From: Trinickia soli
GTDB taxonomy: Bacteria; Pseudomonadota; Gammaproteobacteria; Burkholderiales; Burkholderiaceae
Direction of reading: 5' to 3'
DNA: 64,000 bases
Assembly (NCBI RefSeq): GCF_002879855.1
Contig: NZ_PNYB01000006.1
Location: 186,001 to 250,000 of the forward strand
Position 1 is the stretch's first letter; every line of letters begins with the position of its first letter. The translations under genes were made by a program, and so were the position numbers. Positions 45,429-56,631 of the stretch are shown here, one piece after another. The notes under the pieces were generated by a model. It saw only the letters and a list, made by a program, of their open reading frames with translations, had not been told where the DNA came from and searched no databases.

Positions 45429-46796
45429 ATGCTCGACACACTCACCCAACGGATGGCGCGCGTCGTCAAGACGCTGCGCGGCGAAGCCCGCCTCACCGAA
45501 GCCAACACGCAGGACATGCTGCGAGAAGTGCGTCTCGCGCTGCTCGAAGCCGACGTCGCGCTGCCAGTCGTGCGCGACTTCGTCGCCAAGGTCAAGGAAA
45601 AGGCGCTCGGCGAAGAAGTGTTGCAGAGCCTCTCGCCGGGGCAGGCGCTCGTCAGCGTCGTGCAGCGCGAACTGACGAACATCATCGGCGGCGATTACGA
45701 GGGCCAGGCGGCGGAACTGAATCTGGCTGTCGCGCCGCCCGCGGTCATCCTCATGGCGGGCTTGCAGGGCGCCGGTAAAACGACCACCTCGGGCAAACTC
45801 GCGAAACTGCTGCGCGAGAAATATAAGAAGAAGGTGCTGACGGTCTCCTGCGACGTCTACCGGCCCGCCGCGATCGCACAGCTCAAGACGGTGACGGAGC
45901 AGGTCGGGGCCGATTTCTTCCCCTCCGAGCCCGATCAAAAGCCGGTCGACATCGCGCTGGCCGCGCTCGACTGGGCCAAGCGCCACTACCACGACGTACT
46001 CATCGTCGACACGGCCGGCCGTCTGGGCATCGACGAAGCGATGATGCAGGAGATCGCGGCCCTGCATGCCGCGGTGAAGCCGGTGGAAACGCTGTTCGTC
46101 GTCGACGCGATGCTCGGTCAGGATGCCGTGAACACGGCCAAAGCATTCAACGACGCGCTACCGCTCACGGGCGTCGTGCTCACGAAGCTCGACGGCGATT
46201 CGCGCGGCGGCGCGGCGCTGTCGGTGCGTCACGTGACGGGCAAGCCGATCAAGTTCGTCGGCGTGGCGGAGAAGCTTGACGGGCTCGAGGTGTTCTACCC
46301 CGAGCGGATGGCAAACCGCATCCTGGGCATGGGCGACATTCTCGCGCTCGTCGAGGAAGCGCAGCGCAACGTCGACGTCAAAGCCGCGCAAAAGCTCGCC
46401 GACAAGGTAAAGAAGGGCGGCGACTTCGACCTCAACGATTTCCGCGCCCAACTGTCGCAGATGAAAAACATGGGCGGTTTGTCCACATTGATGGACAAGC
46501 TCCCTGCGCAGTTTCAACAAGCGGCGGCCGGAGCCGACATGGGCCAGGCCGAAAAGCAAATGCGCCGTATGGAGGGCATCATCAACTCCATGACGCCGGC
46601 CGAGCGCGCGAAGCCCGAACTGATCAAGGCGACGCGCAAGCGCCGTATCGCGGCCGGCGCAGGGGTGCAGGTGCAGGAAGTGAACCGGATGCTGAACCAG
46701 TACGAGCAGATGCGCACCATGATGAAGAAGCTCAAAGGCGGCAACCTGCAAAAGATGATGCGCGGCATGAAGGGCATGCTGCCGGGCATGCGATAA
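45429..46796 (+). CDS. ffh: Signal recognition particle protein Ffh
   Basis: GTPase that binds 4.5S RNA and targets nascent inner-membrane proteins to FtsY/Sec. 455 residues with an N domain (MLDTLTQRMARVVKTLRGEARLTEANTQ), a G domain with P-loop GLQGAGKTTTSGKLAKLL, DVYRPAAIAQL, DTAGR and TKLDGDSRGGAAL, and a Met-rich M domain (from about 320) ending MMRGMKGMLPGMR for signal-sequence binding. Full length. Confidence 0.97.
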   Translation: MLDTLTQRMARVVKTLRGEARLTEANTQDMLREVRLALLEADVALPVVRDFVAKVKEKALGEEVLQSLSPGQALVSVVQRELTNIIGGDYEGQAAELNLAVAPPAVILMAGLQGAGKTTTSGKLAKLLREKYKKKVLTVSCDVYRPAAIAQLKTVTEQVGADFFPSEPDQKPVDIALAALDWAKRHYHDVLIVDTAGRLGIDEAMMQEIAALHAAVKPVETLFVVDAMLGQDAVNTAKAFNDALPLTGVVLTKLDGDSRGGAALSVRHVTGKPIKFVGVAEKLDGLEVFYPERMANRILGMGDILALVEEAQRNVDVKAAQKLADKVKKGGDFDLNDFRAQLSQMKNMGGLSTLMDKLPAQFQQAAAGADMGQAEKQMRRMEGIINSMTPAERAKPELIKATRKRRIAAGAGVQVQEVNRMLNQYEQMRTMMKKLKGGNLQKMMRGMKGMLPGMR

Positions 46797-46887
46797 GCGC
46801 AGGGTCACTGCCCGCACGGGTTAATGCCGTGGCGCGCACCCGCGCGCCGTTCCACACTATGTATACAGTCACTGCTCGCTGAACGCC

Positions 46888-47439
46888 ATGAATCGCGAAG
46901 AAGCTCTCCATATCTTTCAGCATTCCGAGGAGATCGTGTCGGCCTCGGAGGTCAATGCCTCGATCGCGCGCATGGCCGCGGCCATCCGCACCGAAGTGAG
47001 CGAGGAATTTCCGTTGCTGTTATCGGTGATGGGCGGGGCAGCCGTCTTTACGGGCATGCTGTTGCCGCACCTCGATTTCCCGCTCGAATTCGACTACATC
47101 CACCTGACGCGCTATCGCAACACGACGAAGGGCAGCGCCGATATGCAGTGGCGCGTGGCCCCGGCCGAATCTGTGAAGGACCGCGTCGTACTGGTGCTCG
47201 ACGACATCCTCGACGAGGGCGAGACGATGGCTGCAATCCGTGACCGCATCCTCGCGATGGGCGCGAAGCGCTTCCTGAGCGCCGTGCTGTGCGAAAAGCA
47301 GATTGCGAAACCGAAGCCGCTGCGTCCGGACTTCTGCGGCTTCGAAGTGCCGGATCGCTACGTGTTCGGTTGCGGCATGGATGCGAAAGGCTACTGGCGC
47401 AACCTGCCCACGATCCGCGCACTGACCGAAGGGGCGTAA
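46888..47439 (+). CDS. hpt: Hypoxanthine-guanine phosphoribosyltransferase
   Basis: Salvages hypoxanthine/guanine to IMP/GMP with PRPP. The 183-residue type I PRTase has the flexible-loop area LTRYRNTTKGSADMQW, the PRPP-binding motif VVLVLDDILDEGETMAAI (acidic pair) and YVFGCGMDAKGYWRNLPTIRA near the C-terminus. Tandem with ffh but 91 bp apart. Purine specificity is inferred from family. Confidence 0.9.
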   Translation: MNREEALHIFQHSEEIVSASEVNASIARMAAAIRTEVSEEFPLLLSVMGGAAVFTGMLLPHLDFPLEFDYIHLTRYRNTTKGSADMQWRVAPAESVKDRVVLVLDDILDEGETMAAIRDRILAMGAKRFLSAVLCEKQIAKPKPLRPDFCGFEVPDRYVFGCGMDAKGYWRNLPTIRALTEGA

Positions 47440-47493
47440 GCCGCGGGTCAGGTCTTGACATGCTGTCCGCCCTGACCAAAATCGTTCTTCAAG

Positions 47494-49254
47494 TCAGCTT
47501 CGCTCAGCGGCCATCTGCTGAGCGCCGAGCGCCGCGCGGATTTTCGCCGTTGCGAATGCCGCCGCTTGCTCGGCCGGCAACAGCGTCGCCTGCTCATCGC
47601 GGCGGCCCTGATACTCGACCTTCCCTTCCTTGAGCCCGCGCTCGCCGATCACGAGGCGATGCGGCACGCCGATCAACTCCCAATCGGCGAACATGACGCC
47701 AGGACGCTCGCCGCGATCGTCGAGAATGACATCGACGCCCGCTTCGATAAACTGCGCATAGAGCTTGTCCGTCTCGGCGCGCACGCTTTCGCTGCGGTCG
47801 TATCCCATCGGGCACAGGACGACTTCGAACGGCGCGATGGCTTCGGGCCAGATGATGCCGCGCTCGTCGAAGTTCTGCTCGATGGCGGCGCCCAGAATCC
47901 GCGTCACGCCAATGCCGTAGCAGCCCATCACCATCGGCTGCGGCTTGCCTGTTTCGTCGAGGAACGTCGCGCCCATCGCATCGGAATACTTCGTGCCAAG
48001 CTGGAACACGTGGCCGACTTCGATGCCGCGGCAGATTTCGATCGTGCCCTTGCCGTCGGGCGAGGGGTCGCCGGGGCGGACATTGCGGATATCGGCGACG
48101 ACGGGCTCGGGCAGATCGCGCCCCCAGTTCACGCCGGTCGTGTGATAGTCGATTTCGTTCGAGCCGACGACGAAGTCGCTCATGTTCGCGACCGTGCGGT
48201 CGGCGACCACCTTCACGGGCTTCTTCGTGCCGATCGGCCCGAGATATCCCGGCGGCGTGCCGAACCATTCGACGATCTCCGCCTCCGTGGCGAAACGGAA
48301 ACCGGCGAGCCCCGGCAGCTTGCCGACCTTGACCTCATTCAGATCGTGATCGCCGCGCAGCATCAACAACCAGACCGTCGGCTCGGCGCCTTCGTTGTCG
48401 GTTGCCAGGATGATCGACTTGATCGTCCGCTCGAGCGGAATGTTCAGGTACTCGGCGACGGCCTCGCACTTGGCCTTGCCGGGCGTGGCCGTCTTTTGCA
48501 TCGCTTCGCGCGGCGCGGCGCGCTCGGCGTAGAGCGGCAGAGCTTCCGCCGCCTCGATGTTGGCGGCGAAATCGGAAGTCGGGCAGTAGGCGATGTCATC
48601 TTCACCCGTCGACGCGATCACGTGAAACTCCTGCGAGCGATTGCCGCCGATGGCGCCGCTATCGGCCGCGACGGCGCGAAACTCGAGGCCGATCCGCGTG
48701 AAAATCCGCACGTAGGCGTCGAACATCTTCTGATACGACTCTTGCAGGCCGGCCTGGTCCTTGTCGAACGAGTACGCGTCTTTCATCGTGAACTCGCGGC
48801 CGCGCATCACGCCGAAGCGCGGGCGAATCTCATCGCGGAACTTCGTCTGAATCTGATAGAAGTTCACGGGCATCTGCCGATAGCTCTTGATCTGATTGCG
48901 CGCGATGTCGGTGACGACTTCTTCGTGGGTCGGCCCAAGAACGAAATCGCTCTGCCTGCGATCTTTGAAACGCAGCAACTCCGGCCCGTATTGCTCCCAG
49001 CGACCCGACTCCTGCCATAGTTCGGCCGGCTGCACGGTCGGCATCAGGAGTTCGAGCGCGCCCGCGCGATTCATCTCCTCGCGCACGATCGCCTCGACCT
49101 TGCGAATCGAGCGCAAGCCCACCGGCAGATAGCTGTAGACGCCACCAGCCACGCGCCGGATCATGCCCGCGCGCAGCATCAACTTGTGGCTGACGACTTC
49201 CGCGTCAGCAGGAGCTTCCTTCAGGGTGCCGATAAAAAAACGGGTGGCTTTCAT
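47494..49254 (-). CDS. proS: Prolyl-tRNA synthetase (bacterial type)
   Basis: Charges tRNA-Pro. 586 residues with class II motif 1 and 2 ([45 protein letters not shown]), the INS editing domain inserted at about 240-400 ([18 protein letters not shown]), motif 3 ([17 protein letters not shown]) and a C-terminal anticodon-binding domain. Full-length bacterial form with YbaK-like INS. A tRNA-Pro gene lies about 6 kb away. Converges with hpt. Confidence 0.97.
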   Translation of the reverse strand: MKATRFFIGTLKEAPADAEVVSHKLMLRAGMIRRVAGGVYSYLPVGLRSIRKVEAIVREEMNRAGALELLMPTVQPAELWQESGRWEQYGPELLRFKDRRQSDFVLGPTHEEVVTDIARNQIKSYRQMPVNFYQIQTKFRDEIRPRFGVMRGREFTMKDAYSFDKDQAGLQESYQKMFDAYVRIFTRIGLEFRAVAADSGAIGGNRSQEFHVIASTGEDDIAYCPTSDFAANIEAAEALPLYAERAAPREAMQKTATPGKAKCEAVAEYLNIPLERTIKSIILATDNEGAEPTVWLLMLRGDHDLNEVKVGKLPGLAGFRFATEAEIVEWFGTPPGYLGPIGTKKPVKVVADRTVANMSDFVVGSNEIDYHTTGVNWGRDLPEPVVADIRNVRPGDPSPDGKGTIEICRGIEVGHVFQLGTKYSDAMGATFLDETGKPQPMVMGCYGIGVTRILGAAIEQNFDERGIIWPEAIAPFEVVLCPMGYDRSESVRAETDKLYAQFIEAGVDVILDDRGERPGVMFADWELIGVPHRLVIGERGLKEGKVEYQGRRDEQATLLPAEQAAAFATAKIRAALGAQQMAAERS

Positions 49255-49556
49255 TCAACAATTTTCCAAAAGCGGCAGCCCGCAGCGAGCCGCCGGGAGA
49301 GGGGAACGAGTGATTTTGGGACATCGACGAGAAGCGCCGCCGCACAAGCGCAACAGCCCAACCCAAGCGCGCGCTGCCGGTTCTGCTCAGCCTCGAACAT
49401 TACACCAGCGCAGTGCGGCGCGATTCGTCAGACAAGCGAACGGCAGCACCGGGCATGATTGATGCCCCGCCCGGACCTCTTCTGGTGCATGCCGATGCCA
49501 AAGGCTCGTTATCTGTTTATAATCAAAGCAATTTTAAAGGATTCGAAGGTGGTTGT
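49255..49556. other. Divergent promoter region proS/rppH
   Basis: 302 bp. On the right, TATAAT at 49518-49523 is a good -10 for rppH but lacks a clear -35. On the left strand, TGTAAT at 49399-49404 may serve proS. No repeats of note. Confidence 0.5.
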
Positions 49557-50198
49557 ATGCTGGATCGCGAAGGCTTTCGCCCGAACGTCGGCATCATCCT
49601 CTTGAACGCGCACAACGAGGTGTTTTGGGGCAAGCGGCTGCGTGAACATTCCTGGCAGTTTCCGCAAGGGGGCATCAAGTATGGCGAGACCCCATTGCAA
49701 GCGATGTATCGGGAGTTACACGAAGAAACCGGCTTGCGTCCGGAGCACGTCAAGATCATCGGTCGCACGCGCGACTGGTTGCGTTATGAGGTGCCCGACA
49801 AGTTCATCAAGCGCGAAGTACGCGGCCACTACCGCGGCCAGAAACAGATCTGGTTCCTGCTTCGGATGGTTGGCCGCGACTGCGACATCTGCCTGCGCGC
49901 CACCGATCACCCGGAATTCGACGCGTGGCGCTGGAACGAGTACTGGGTGCCACTCGATGCTGTGATCGAGTTCAAGCGGGATGTCTATCAGTTGGCGTTG
50001 ACGGAACTGTCGCGGTTCTTGCGGCGCGCCGTGCCGCGGACCGATAAGCCGCGCGGCCCGCCGCATCATGGGCATCGGTACCCGCGCATGTCGCCTTCGG
50101 CGCAATTGCCGGATGCGGACGGCGAGCTCCTCCAAGCGCCCAACGGTAATGCCGAAACGTCGCCCTGCTCCGCGTCAATTCTGATCCTGCCAGACTAA
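49557..50198 (+). CDS. rppH: RNA pyrophosphohydrolase
   Basis: Nudix enzyme that removes pyrophosphate from 5'-triphosphate mRNA ends, starting decay. The 213-residue protein begins [27 protein letters not shown], with [29 protein letters not shown] containing the complete Nudix box. The ~55-residue C-terminal tail after [11 protein letters not shown] is Pro/Gly-rich and likely disordered. An in-frame upstream extension exists but ATG 49557 is the family start and lies 33 bases after the -10. Confidence 0.95.
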   Translation: MLDREGFRPNVGIILLNAHNEVFWGKRLREHSWQFPQGGIKYGETPLQAMYRELHEETGLRPEHVKIIGRTRDWLRYEVPDKFIKREVRGHYRGQKQIWFLLRMVGRDCDICLRATDHPEFDAWRWNEYWVPLDAVIEFKRDVYQLALTELSRFLRRAVPRTDKPRGPPHHGHRYPRMSPSAQLPDADGELLQAPNGNAETSPCSASILILPD

Positions 50199-50365
50199 AC
50201 GGCGCCTTCGCCGCATGGGCTCGCAGGCTGCCCGGTTGCATTTGCTCAGGGAAGCGCCGGATCGCTGCGCTTGTCCGATGCGCTCACGCGCGGCGCTCAC
50301 AGGCCGCGCGCGGGCGCTATCATGCGAGTCTTCGACTCTTTGCGCCCCATCTCGAGGTATTCACA

Positions 50366-50920
50366 TTGAAAGCGATTGTTCTTGCGCTGACCTGCCTGGC
50401 CGGCGGCGCCATCCTTGCCGGCTGCTCGCACATGCCCGCCAATCCGAAAGACGACAGCACGTTTCAGTACCTGCTCGATCGCAAGTCGGAATGGGCTGAA
50501 AACAAGGTGGAGACGCTCCCCCCCTTGCCGCATGAGCAAGACCTGATCGCATTCGACGTCTCGCAAAATACGCCGCTAAAGTTCTCGATCGACGCCAAGT
50601 CGCTCAGCGTCGGTTCGGATGGTGTCGTGCGTTACACGGTGGTGATTACGAGCCCGAGCGGCGCACACAACGTCAATTACGAAGGGATTCGCTGCGAGAC
50701 CTACGATTGGCGCCTTTATGCGGGACTGAACGCCGATCACGACGGCTGGGACCGGACGGTCGCGAACGACTGGATGCGCATCGAGAACGGCAACCTCAAT
50801 GCCTATCAGGCGTCGCTGTATCAGGATTACTTCTGCGCGAACAAGGCGCCCACCGGGACGGCCAAGTGGATCGTCGACAATCTGCGTCACCATCGGATCG
50901 CGACGTCGCTCGTTCGCTAA
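50366..50920 (+). CDS. CNP1-like lipoprotein
   Basis: Putative outer-membrane lipoprotein of 184 residues. Signal peptide MKAIVLALTCLAGGAILAGC with lipobox LAGC, then a CNP1-like domain (LPPLPHEQDLIAFDVS... VNYEGIRCETYDWRLYAG... YFCANKAPTGTAKWIVDNL). The family was named for a Neisseria cryptic protein; the role is unknown. Start is TTG 50366, supported by GAGG eight bases upstream and by the signal peptide. TATCAT at 50318-50323 may be the -10. Confidence 0.87.
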   Translation: MKAIVLALTCLAGGAILAGCSHMPANPKDDSTFQYLLDRKSEWAENKVETLPPLPHEQDLIAFDVSQNTPLKFSIDAKSLSVGSDGVVRYTVVITSPSGAHNVNYEGIRCETYDWRLYAGLNADHDGWDRTVANDWMRIENGNLNAYQASLYQDYFCANKAPTGTAKWIVDNLRHHRIATSLVR

Positions 50921-50935
50921 AGTGCGTTTGAAGCG

Positions 50936-50961
50936 CGGGGCCGCTCCGTCGGGCGGCCCCG
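50936..50961. terminator. Hairpin between convergent genes
   Basis: CGGGGCCGC, loop TCCGTCGG, GCGGCCCCG: a 9-bp perfect stem between the CNP1-like gene and proB, without a T-run. It could slow both transcripts. Confidence 0.45.
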
Positions 50962-50983
50962 TGCGGCCGCTCGGAGGGCGCCC

Positions 50984-52102
50984 TCAAACGACGACGAGAT
51001 TGTCGCGGTGGATCAGTTCCGGCTCGAGCATGTAGCCGAGAATCGGTTCGATATCCATGCTCGCGTGCCGGGCGATCCGTTTTGTCTCCGCACTGCTGTA
51101 ATTGGTGAGCCCGCGTGCGACTTCACGCCCTGCCGTATTCATGCATGCAATGACCTCGCCGCGTGCGAACGCGCCTTGGACATCGACCACGCCAATTGGC
51201 AGAAGGCTCTTGCCGCCAACCGTCACTTTTTCGACCGCGCCATCGTCGATCACGACGTGCCCCCGCACCTGCAGATGGTCGGCCATCCATTGCTTGCGGG
51301 CCGCAAGGCGCGCCGTGCGCGCGACGAGTTGCGTGCCGATCGCCTCGCCCGTCGCAAGCCGCGTGAGCACTTCAGGCTCGCGGCCGCTCGCAACGATCGT
51401 GTTCGCCCCGCTGCCGGCCGCGCGCTTGGCGGCGAGTATTTTCGTGAGCATGCCGCCGCGACCGATGGCGGAGCCGGCGCCGCCGGCCATCGCCTCGAGT
51501 TCGGGCGCGCCCGCGTCCGCCTCGCGCACGAGCTGCGCCGATGGGTCCTTGCGGGGATCCGCCGTAAACAAACCCTGCTGGTCGGTCAGGATGATCAACG
51601 CATCGCCTTCGATCAGGTTCGCGACCAACGCCCCGAGCGTATCGTTGTCGCCGAATTTGATCTCATCGGTGACAACCGTATCGTTCTCGTTGATGATGGG
51701 CACGACGCCCAGGCGCAGCAGCGTCAGCAGCGTCGAGCGCGCGTTCAGATAACGCTCGCGATCGGCCAGGTCCGCATGCGTGAGCAGAATCTGCGCCGTG
51801 CGAATGCCATATTGCGCAAAGCGGCTTTCGTAGACCTGGGCAAGCCCCATTTGGCCTACCGCGGCCGCCGCCTGCAGTTCGTCGATCTCGCGCGGGCGTT
51901 TGCTCCACCCGAGACGCTGCATGCCCTCGGCGATCGCCCCCGAGCTGACCAGCACGACTTCTTTGCCGCGCTCGCGCAACTGAGCGATTTGCGAGGCCCA
52001 GCGGCCAATCGCCACCTCGTCGAGCCCGCGCCCCTCGTTCGTGACGAGACTCGATCCCACCTTGACAACCAAACGCTTCGAATCGGCGATGACAGAGCGC
52101 AT
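50984..52102 (-). CDS. proB: Glutamate 5-kinase
   Basis: First step of proline synthesis: phosphorylates glutamate. 372 residues with an amino-acid kinase domain ([59 protein letters not shown]) and a C-terminal PUA domain (from about 280, [19 protein letters not shown]). Full length. ATG 52102 ([11 protein letters not shown]) is chosen; the longer frame to 52243 overlaps obgE. Follows obgE by 85 bp, a frequent gene order. Confidence 0.96.
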   Translation of the reverse strand: MRSVIADSKRLVVKVGSSLVTNEGRGLDEVAIGRWASQIAQLRERGKEVVLVSSGAIAEGMQRLGWSKRPREIDELQAAAAVGQMGLAQVYESRFAQYGIRTAQILLTHADLADRERYLNARSTLLTLLRLGVVPIINENDTVVTDEIKFGDNDTLGALVANLIEGDALIILTDQQGLFTADPRKDPSAQLVREADAGAPELEAMAGGAGSAIGRGGMLTKILAAKRAAGSGANTIVASGREPEVLTRLATGEAIGTQLVARTARLAARKQWMADHLQVRGHVVIDDGAVEKVTVGGKSLLPIGVVDVQGAFARGEVIACMNTAGREVARGLTNYSSAETKRIARHASMDIEPILGYMLEPELIHRDNLVVV

Positions 52103-52187
52103 CGTGCGAAAGTCTCCCTCAGTGATCGGTGAGCCCGCCGTCAGGCGGCGGCGGACGCCGGCCATCCGGCGCCCATTCGGCAAGCGG

Positions 52188-53294
<1,107 letters not shown>

Positions 53295-53380
53295 CTATCG
53301 CTCCGTCCCGTACTTTCCCGATATTTTGCCGCTGGCACCGCGCCCGCACCATGGGGGCGCGAAAAATCCGAGCACAGAAG

Positions 53381-53409
53381 AAAAAAGGCCCCGCCAACCA
53401 CGCGGGGCC
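53381..53409 (-). terminator. Intrinsic terminator after rpmA
   Basis: Read leftward: GGCCCCGC, loop GTGGTTG, GCGGGGCC, then TTTTTT. It separates the ribosomal pair rplU-rpmA from obgE, allowing high ribosomal-protein expression with lower read-through. Confidence 0.9.
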
Positions 53410-53442
53410 TTCTTACTCTGTCGCTCCCGTGTCTGATCGATG

Positions 53443-53706
53443 TCAGACCGCAGCCGGGACGACGGTAACCGTGTGCTTCTTGTCGGCGCCCTTCGTCGTG
53501 AACTTCACGTGGCCGTCCGTCAATGCGAACAGGGTGTGATCCTTGCCCATGCCGACGTTATCGCCAGCATGCATGCGCGTGCCGCGTTGACGCACGATGA
53601 TGCCGCCCGCGTTGATCGCTTGGCCGCCGTACACCTTGACGCCCAGGCGCTTCGACTCGGAGTCGCGGCCGTTGCGGGAAGACCCGCCTGCTTTTTTGTG
53701 TGCCAT
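53443..53706 (-). CDS. rpmA: 50S ribosomal protein L27
   Basis: Ribosomal protein near the peptidyl-transferase centre. 87 residues starting [24 protein letters not shown], with [17 protein letters not shown], the canonical L27 sequence. The N-terminus carries no Firmicutes-type cleavable extension. Follows rplU by 24 bp. Confidence 0.98.
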   Translation of the reverse strand: MAHKKAGGSSRNGRDSESKRLGVKVYGGQAINAGGIIVRQRGTRMHAGDNVGMGKDHTLFALTDGHVKFTTKGADKKHTVTVVPAAV

Positions 53707-53730
53707 CTGATTGCTCCTTAACCGGTGCGC

Positions 53731-54042
53731 TTACGCGTTGATCGCGTCGATGCGCAGTTCGGTGTAGTTCTGGCGATGACCAGCATGCTTCTGGTAGTGC
53801 TTCCGGCGACGCATCTTGAAGATCGTCACTTTGGCATGCCGCCCATGCGATACGACGGTAGCCTTGACGGAAGCCCCACTGACCAGCGGCGTACCGAACT
53901 GAATCGATTCGCCTTCGCCTACCGCGAGAACCTGGTCGAGCGTGATTTCAGCGTCAATGTCTGCCGGTATCTGTTCTACTTTCAATTTTTCGCCGACAGC
54001 AACCTTATACTGCTTGCCGCCGGTTTTTATGACCGCGTACAT
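53731..54042 (-). CDS. rplU: 50S ribosomal protein L21
   Basis: Ribosomal protein binding 23S rRNA. 103 residues, [23 protein letters not shown] ... [24 protein letters not shown], canonical. ATG 54042 is chosen; an upstream ATG at 54057 would add five residues. A near-consensus promoter at 54197-54225 drives the rplU-rpmA operon. Confidence 0.98.
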   Translation of the reverse strand: MYAVIKTGGKQYKVAVGEKLKVEQIPADIDAEITLDQVLAVGEGESIQFGTPLVSGASVKATVVSHGRHAKVTIFKMRRRKHYQKHAGHRQNYTELRIDAINA

Positions 54043-54196
54043 TGTTGAGAACCTCACTCTGAGTGCGCCCGCTTGCGCGGCCGCTTTTCAAACAAACCTA
54101 CCTACGGCGGCCTTCGCCACCCGCGCTCAGCTTGTTCGCTTGCTTTTTTCGCGCTTTTTTGCGCCTTTCTCCACGCACCGTGCGTGAAAACGCGTG

Positions 54197-54225
54197 ATTA
54201 TACATAGAGTTAGCCGCGCAGTCAA
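54197..54225 (-). promoter_or_regulatory. Near-consensus sigma70 promoter of rplU-rpmA
   Basis: -35 TTGACT (54220-54225), 17-bp spacer, -10 TATAAT (54197-54202), read leftward. It matches the consensus at 11 of 12 positions and is the strongest promoter I see in the window. Confidence 0.9.
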
Positions 54226-54417
54226 AGCGCTTTGCCGCCCCGCTTTGCAAGGTCGCTTCGCCGCCCCCAAGCCCCCCGCAGGTAATTCTGGTTCCGGGCA
54301 ACGATTCGCCCCTTCCGGCGCCCTGCTGTCCAGAGTCGACGCGCCCGCGTGCCGGGGCCTCCCGCGCACGTACCACACCGAGCGGAGGCAGCCGCCTCTG
54401 GAAGCCCCATAACCCTT

Positions 54418-54423
54418 TATAAT
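54418..54423 (+). promoter_or_regulatory. Predicted -10 element of ispB
   Basis: Perfect TATAAT 27 bases before the ispB ATG. No good -35 lies at the right distance, so an activator or sequence-specific upstream contact may be needed. Confidence 0.5.
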
Positions 54424-54449
54424 CCGCGGCACCACCCAATTTTTTGATC

Positions 54450-55442
54450 ATGTCGTCGACCGCCACCTCCTCCCCCAGCGCCGCCAACCTGCTCGCTCCC
54501 ATCTCGGAAGACATGGAGCAGGTCAATCGCGTCATCCGGCAACGTTTGGCCTCCGAGGTGATGCTCATCAATCAGATCTCGGAATACATCATCGGTGCGG
54601 GCGGCAAGCGGCTGCGCCCCGCGTTGTTGCTCCTCGTGGCGGGCGCGCTCGGCGATACGACAGGCCACCGGCACGAGCTCGCGGCGATCGTCGAGTTCAT
54701 TCATACGGCAACGCTGCTGCACGACGACGTCGTCGACGAGTCGGATCTACGGCGCGGCCGGAAAACGGCCAACGCGCTGTTCGGCAATGCGGCGAGCGTT
54801 CTCGTCGGCGATTTCCTCTATTCGCGCTCGTTCCAGATGATGGTCGGCATCGGCAAGATGCGCGTCATGGAAATTCTTGCTGAAGCGACGAACATCATCT
54901 CCGAAGGCGAGGTGCTGCAGCTTCTGAACATGCACGACGCCGATGTCGACGAAGCGCGGTACATGCAGGTCATTCGCTACAAGACGGCCAAGCTGTTCGA
55001 GGCGGCCGCGCAGCTCGGTGCCGTGATCTCGGGCGTCGATGCGCCGACGGAAGCGGCTGCTGCGGAATTCGGCCGCCGCATCGGCACGGCATTCCAGATC
55101 ATGGACGATTGGCTCGACTACACCGGCACCGCCGAATCGATGGGCAAGAACGCCGGCGACGATCTGCGCGAAGGCAAACCCACGCTGCCGCTCATCTATC
55201 TGATCGAACGCGGCACTCCGGAGCAATCGGCGCTCGCGCGCGAGGCCATCGAACAAGGTGGCACCGACCGTTTCGAGACGATCTTCGAGGCAATCACGCG
55301 CTCGGGCGCGCTCGACCACACGCTCGAATGCGCCAAGCGCGAGGCGCAAGCCGCCGCCGAAGCGATTTCTTCGTTCCCGGATTCCATTTACAAAGAAAGC
55401 CTGCTAGAATTATGTTTTTACTCGACGGCGCGGCAGTCTTGA
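54450..55442 (+). CDS. ispB: Octaprenyl-type polyprenyl diphosphate synthase
   Basis: Builds the long isoprenoid side chain of ubiquinone. The 330-residue trans-prenyltransferase has GAGGKRLRPALLLL, the first aspartate-rich motif LLHDDVVDESDLRRG, GEVLQLL, and the second motif QIMDDWLDYTG followed by GKNAGDDLREGKPTLPLI. Chain length (C40) is inferred from family. ATG 54450 (MSSTATSS); a TTG at 54444 is unlikely. A tRNA-Pro gene follows. Confidence 0.95.
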   Translation: MSSTATSSPSAANLLAPISEDMEQVNRVIRQRLASEVMLINQISEYIIGAGGKRLRPALLLLVAGALGDTTGHRHELAAIVEFIHTATLLHDDVVDESDLRRGRKTANALFGNAASVLVGDFLYSRSFQMMVGIGKMRVMEILAEATNIISEGEVLQLLNMHDADVDEARYMQVIRYKTAKLFEAAAQLGAVISGVDAPTEAAAAEFGRRIGTAFQIMDDWLDYTGTAESMGKNAGDDLREGKPTLPLIYLIERGTPEQSALAREAIEQGGTDRFETIFEAITRSGALDHTLECAKREAQAAAEAISSFPDSIYKESLLELCFYSTARQS

Positions 55443-55482
55443 ACGAGACTGATCGGTTGATCGAGTCCAAGTAGTTCAGATT

Positions 55483-55559
55483 CGGGGTGTAGCTTAGCCT
55501 GGTAGAGCGCTACGTTCGGGACGTAGAGGCCGGAGGTTCGAATCCTCTCACCCCGACCA
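55483..55559 (+). tRNA. tRNA-Pro (anticodon CGG)
   Basis: 77 nt with encoded CCA. Acceptor stem CGGGGTG/CACCCCG, anticodon stem CTACG/CGTAG with loop TTCGGGA (anticodon CGG, reading CCG), and T-arm GAGG TTCGAAT CCTC. A complete cloverleaf. It reads CCG, a common Pro codon at this GC content. Confidence 0.97.
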
Positions 55560-55601
55560 GAATTCTCCTTGGTTCATTGCGAATCAGGATCGAAATAAAA
55601 C

Positions 55602-55633
55602 AAAAAACCGTCCGGCTTGCCGGGCGGTTTTTT
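55602..55633 (+). terminator. Intrinsic terminator after tRNA-Pro
   Basis: AAAAAACCGTCCGG, loop CTTG, CCGGGCGGTTTTTT, with one G-T pair in the stem. A- and T-runs on both sides allow it to act also on the leftward methyltransferase gene. Confidence 0.88.
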
Positions 55634-55702
55634 GTTTTGGGCAACGGGTTTTGCGCGCGAGCTCAACCGCCTGTAATGGCCGGTTCAGCCGAACACAGCA
55701 AC

Positions 55703-56455
55703 CTACGCGACGACCCCCACCTTGATCGTCAACGGCCACGCGACCCTACGGCAACTGCCGGGTTCGCCCCACGCCTGCGTGAAAGCTTCACGCATCGCCT
55801 CGACGGGATCGTTGCCTGTCGCCCGGCGGTACGATGCGACGGCCGACCAGCTTTCCATGTACCCCAGCAAGCGAGGCATATCCCACGACACCGCGAGCAC
55901 CGCATCGGGTGCCTCCATCGTTTCGAACGGAAAAGGGATATCGGCGTAGCCGGTTTCGACATGCCTGCGTTCGGCGGCCCAATACGGCCCGACGCGGTCC
56001 CGATAGAGTTCCCAGACGAGCGCATCGAGCTCGGGACTGATCGTACAGACGTTGTACGACAGCACGGCCAGCAGCGCGCGCGGTTTCGAAACGCGCCGCA
56101 CTTCCTCATAGAAGCGATCGGCGTCGAACCAGTGAAGCGCCTGAGCAACGAAGGTCAGATCGACGCTCGCATCGTCGATTGATACGGCTTCCGCGGGCTC
56201 GCGCCGGTAATCGACATTCGGCAATTCCGGGGCATGCGACAGTTGCCCGGCATTGATATCCGTGGCGATGACGCGCTCGAAGCACTGTGCCAGGTCACGT
56301 GTCGCCTGCCCCGAGCCACAGCCACAGTCCCAGGCCAGCGCCGTCGCGGGGCTGCGCTCCGCCAGCCACGCAAAGAGGGCTCGGTCGTATGTCGGGCGGT
56401 TGGCGCTGTACGCGTCCGATTGCGCCGAAAAAAGATGTTCGAAGCGATGTTCCAT
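55703..56455 (-). CDS. Class I SAM-dependent methyltransferase
   Basis: Unassigned methyltransferase of 250 residues. Rossmann motif I is AWDCGCGSGQATRDLAQCF, followed by VIATDINAGQL (acidic strand end) and FVAQALHWFDADRFYEEVRRV (post-motif). Similar to small-molecule methyltransferases of the UbiE/TAM-like group; the early FSAQSDAYSANRPTY segment is typical of these. Substrate unknown. ATG 56455 is chosen; GTG 56464 is an alternative, closer to a GAGG. Confidence 0.85.
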   Translation of the reverse strand: MEHRFEHLFSAQSDAYSANRPTYDRALFAWLAERSPATALAWDCGCGSGQATRDLAQCFERVIATDINAGQLSHAPELPNVDYRREPAEAVSIDDASVDLTFVAQALHWFDADRFYEEVRRVSKPRALLAVLSYNVCTISPELDALVWELYRDRVGPYWAAERRHVETGYADIPFPFETMEAPDAVLAVSWDMPRLLGYMESWSAVASYRRATGNDPVEAMREAFTQAWGEPGSCRRVAWPLTIKVGVVA

Positions 56456-56631
56456 CGGCGACACGCCCCCTCGGGAAAAAACCTCGTTCGATTATCGGAG
56501 CCGAGTGCATTCGACCGCAATAGGCGCTTTCTCATCTATCCGGCGCCCCGCCGGTTCGACCGCGCCCGCGGCGGCCGAACGCGCTCTGCTATATTCTTGC
56601 CATCCCTTTTCATCCCCATCCGGCACGACGC

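Larger units (their letters stand above)
54043..54449. other. Divergent promoter region rplU/ispB
   Basis: 407 bp containing the rplU promoter (54197-54225), a ~155-nt rplU leader, and toward ispB a TATAAT -10 at 54418-54423 without a clear -35. The middle part (54230-54400) shows no further structure that I recognise. Confidence 0.6.

Noticed and set aside
55483-55559. tRNA gene as an integration site
   Set aside because: No integrase, no direct repeat of the tRNA 3' end nearby, and flanks are core genes.
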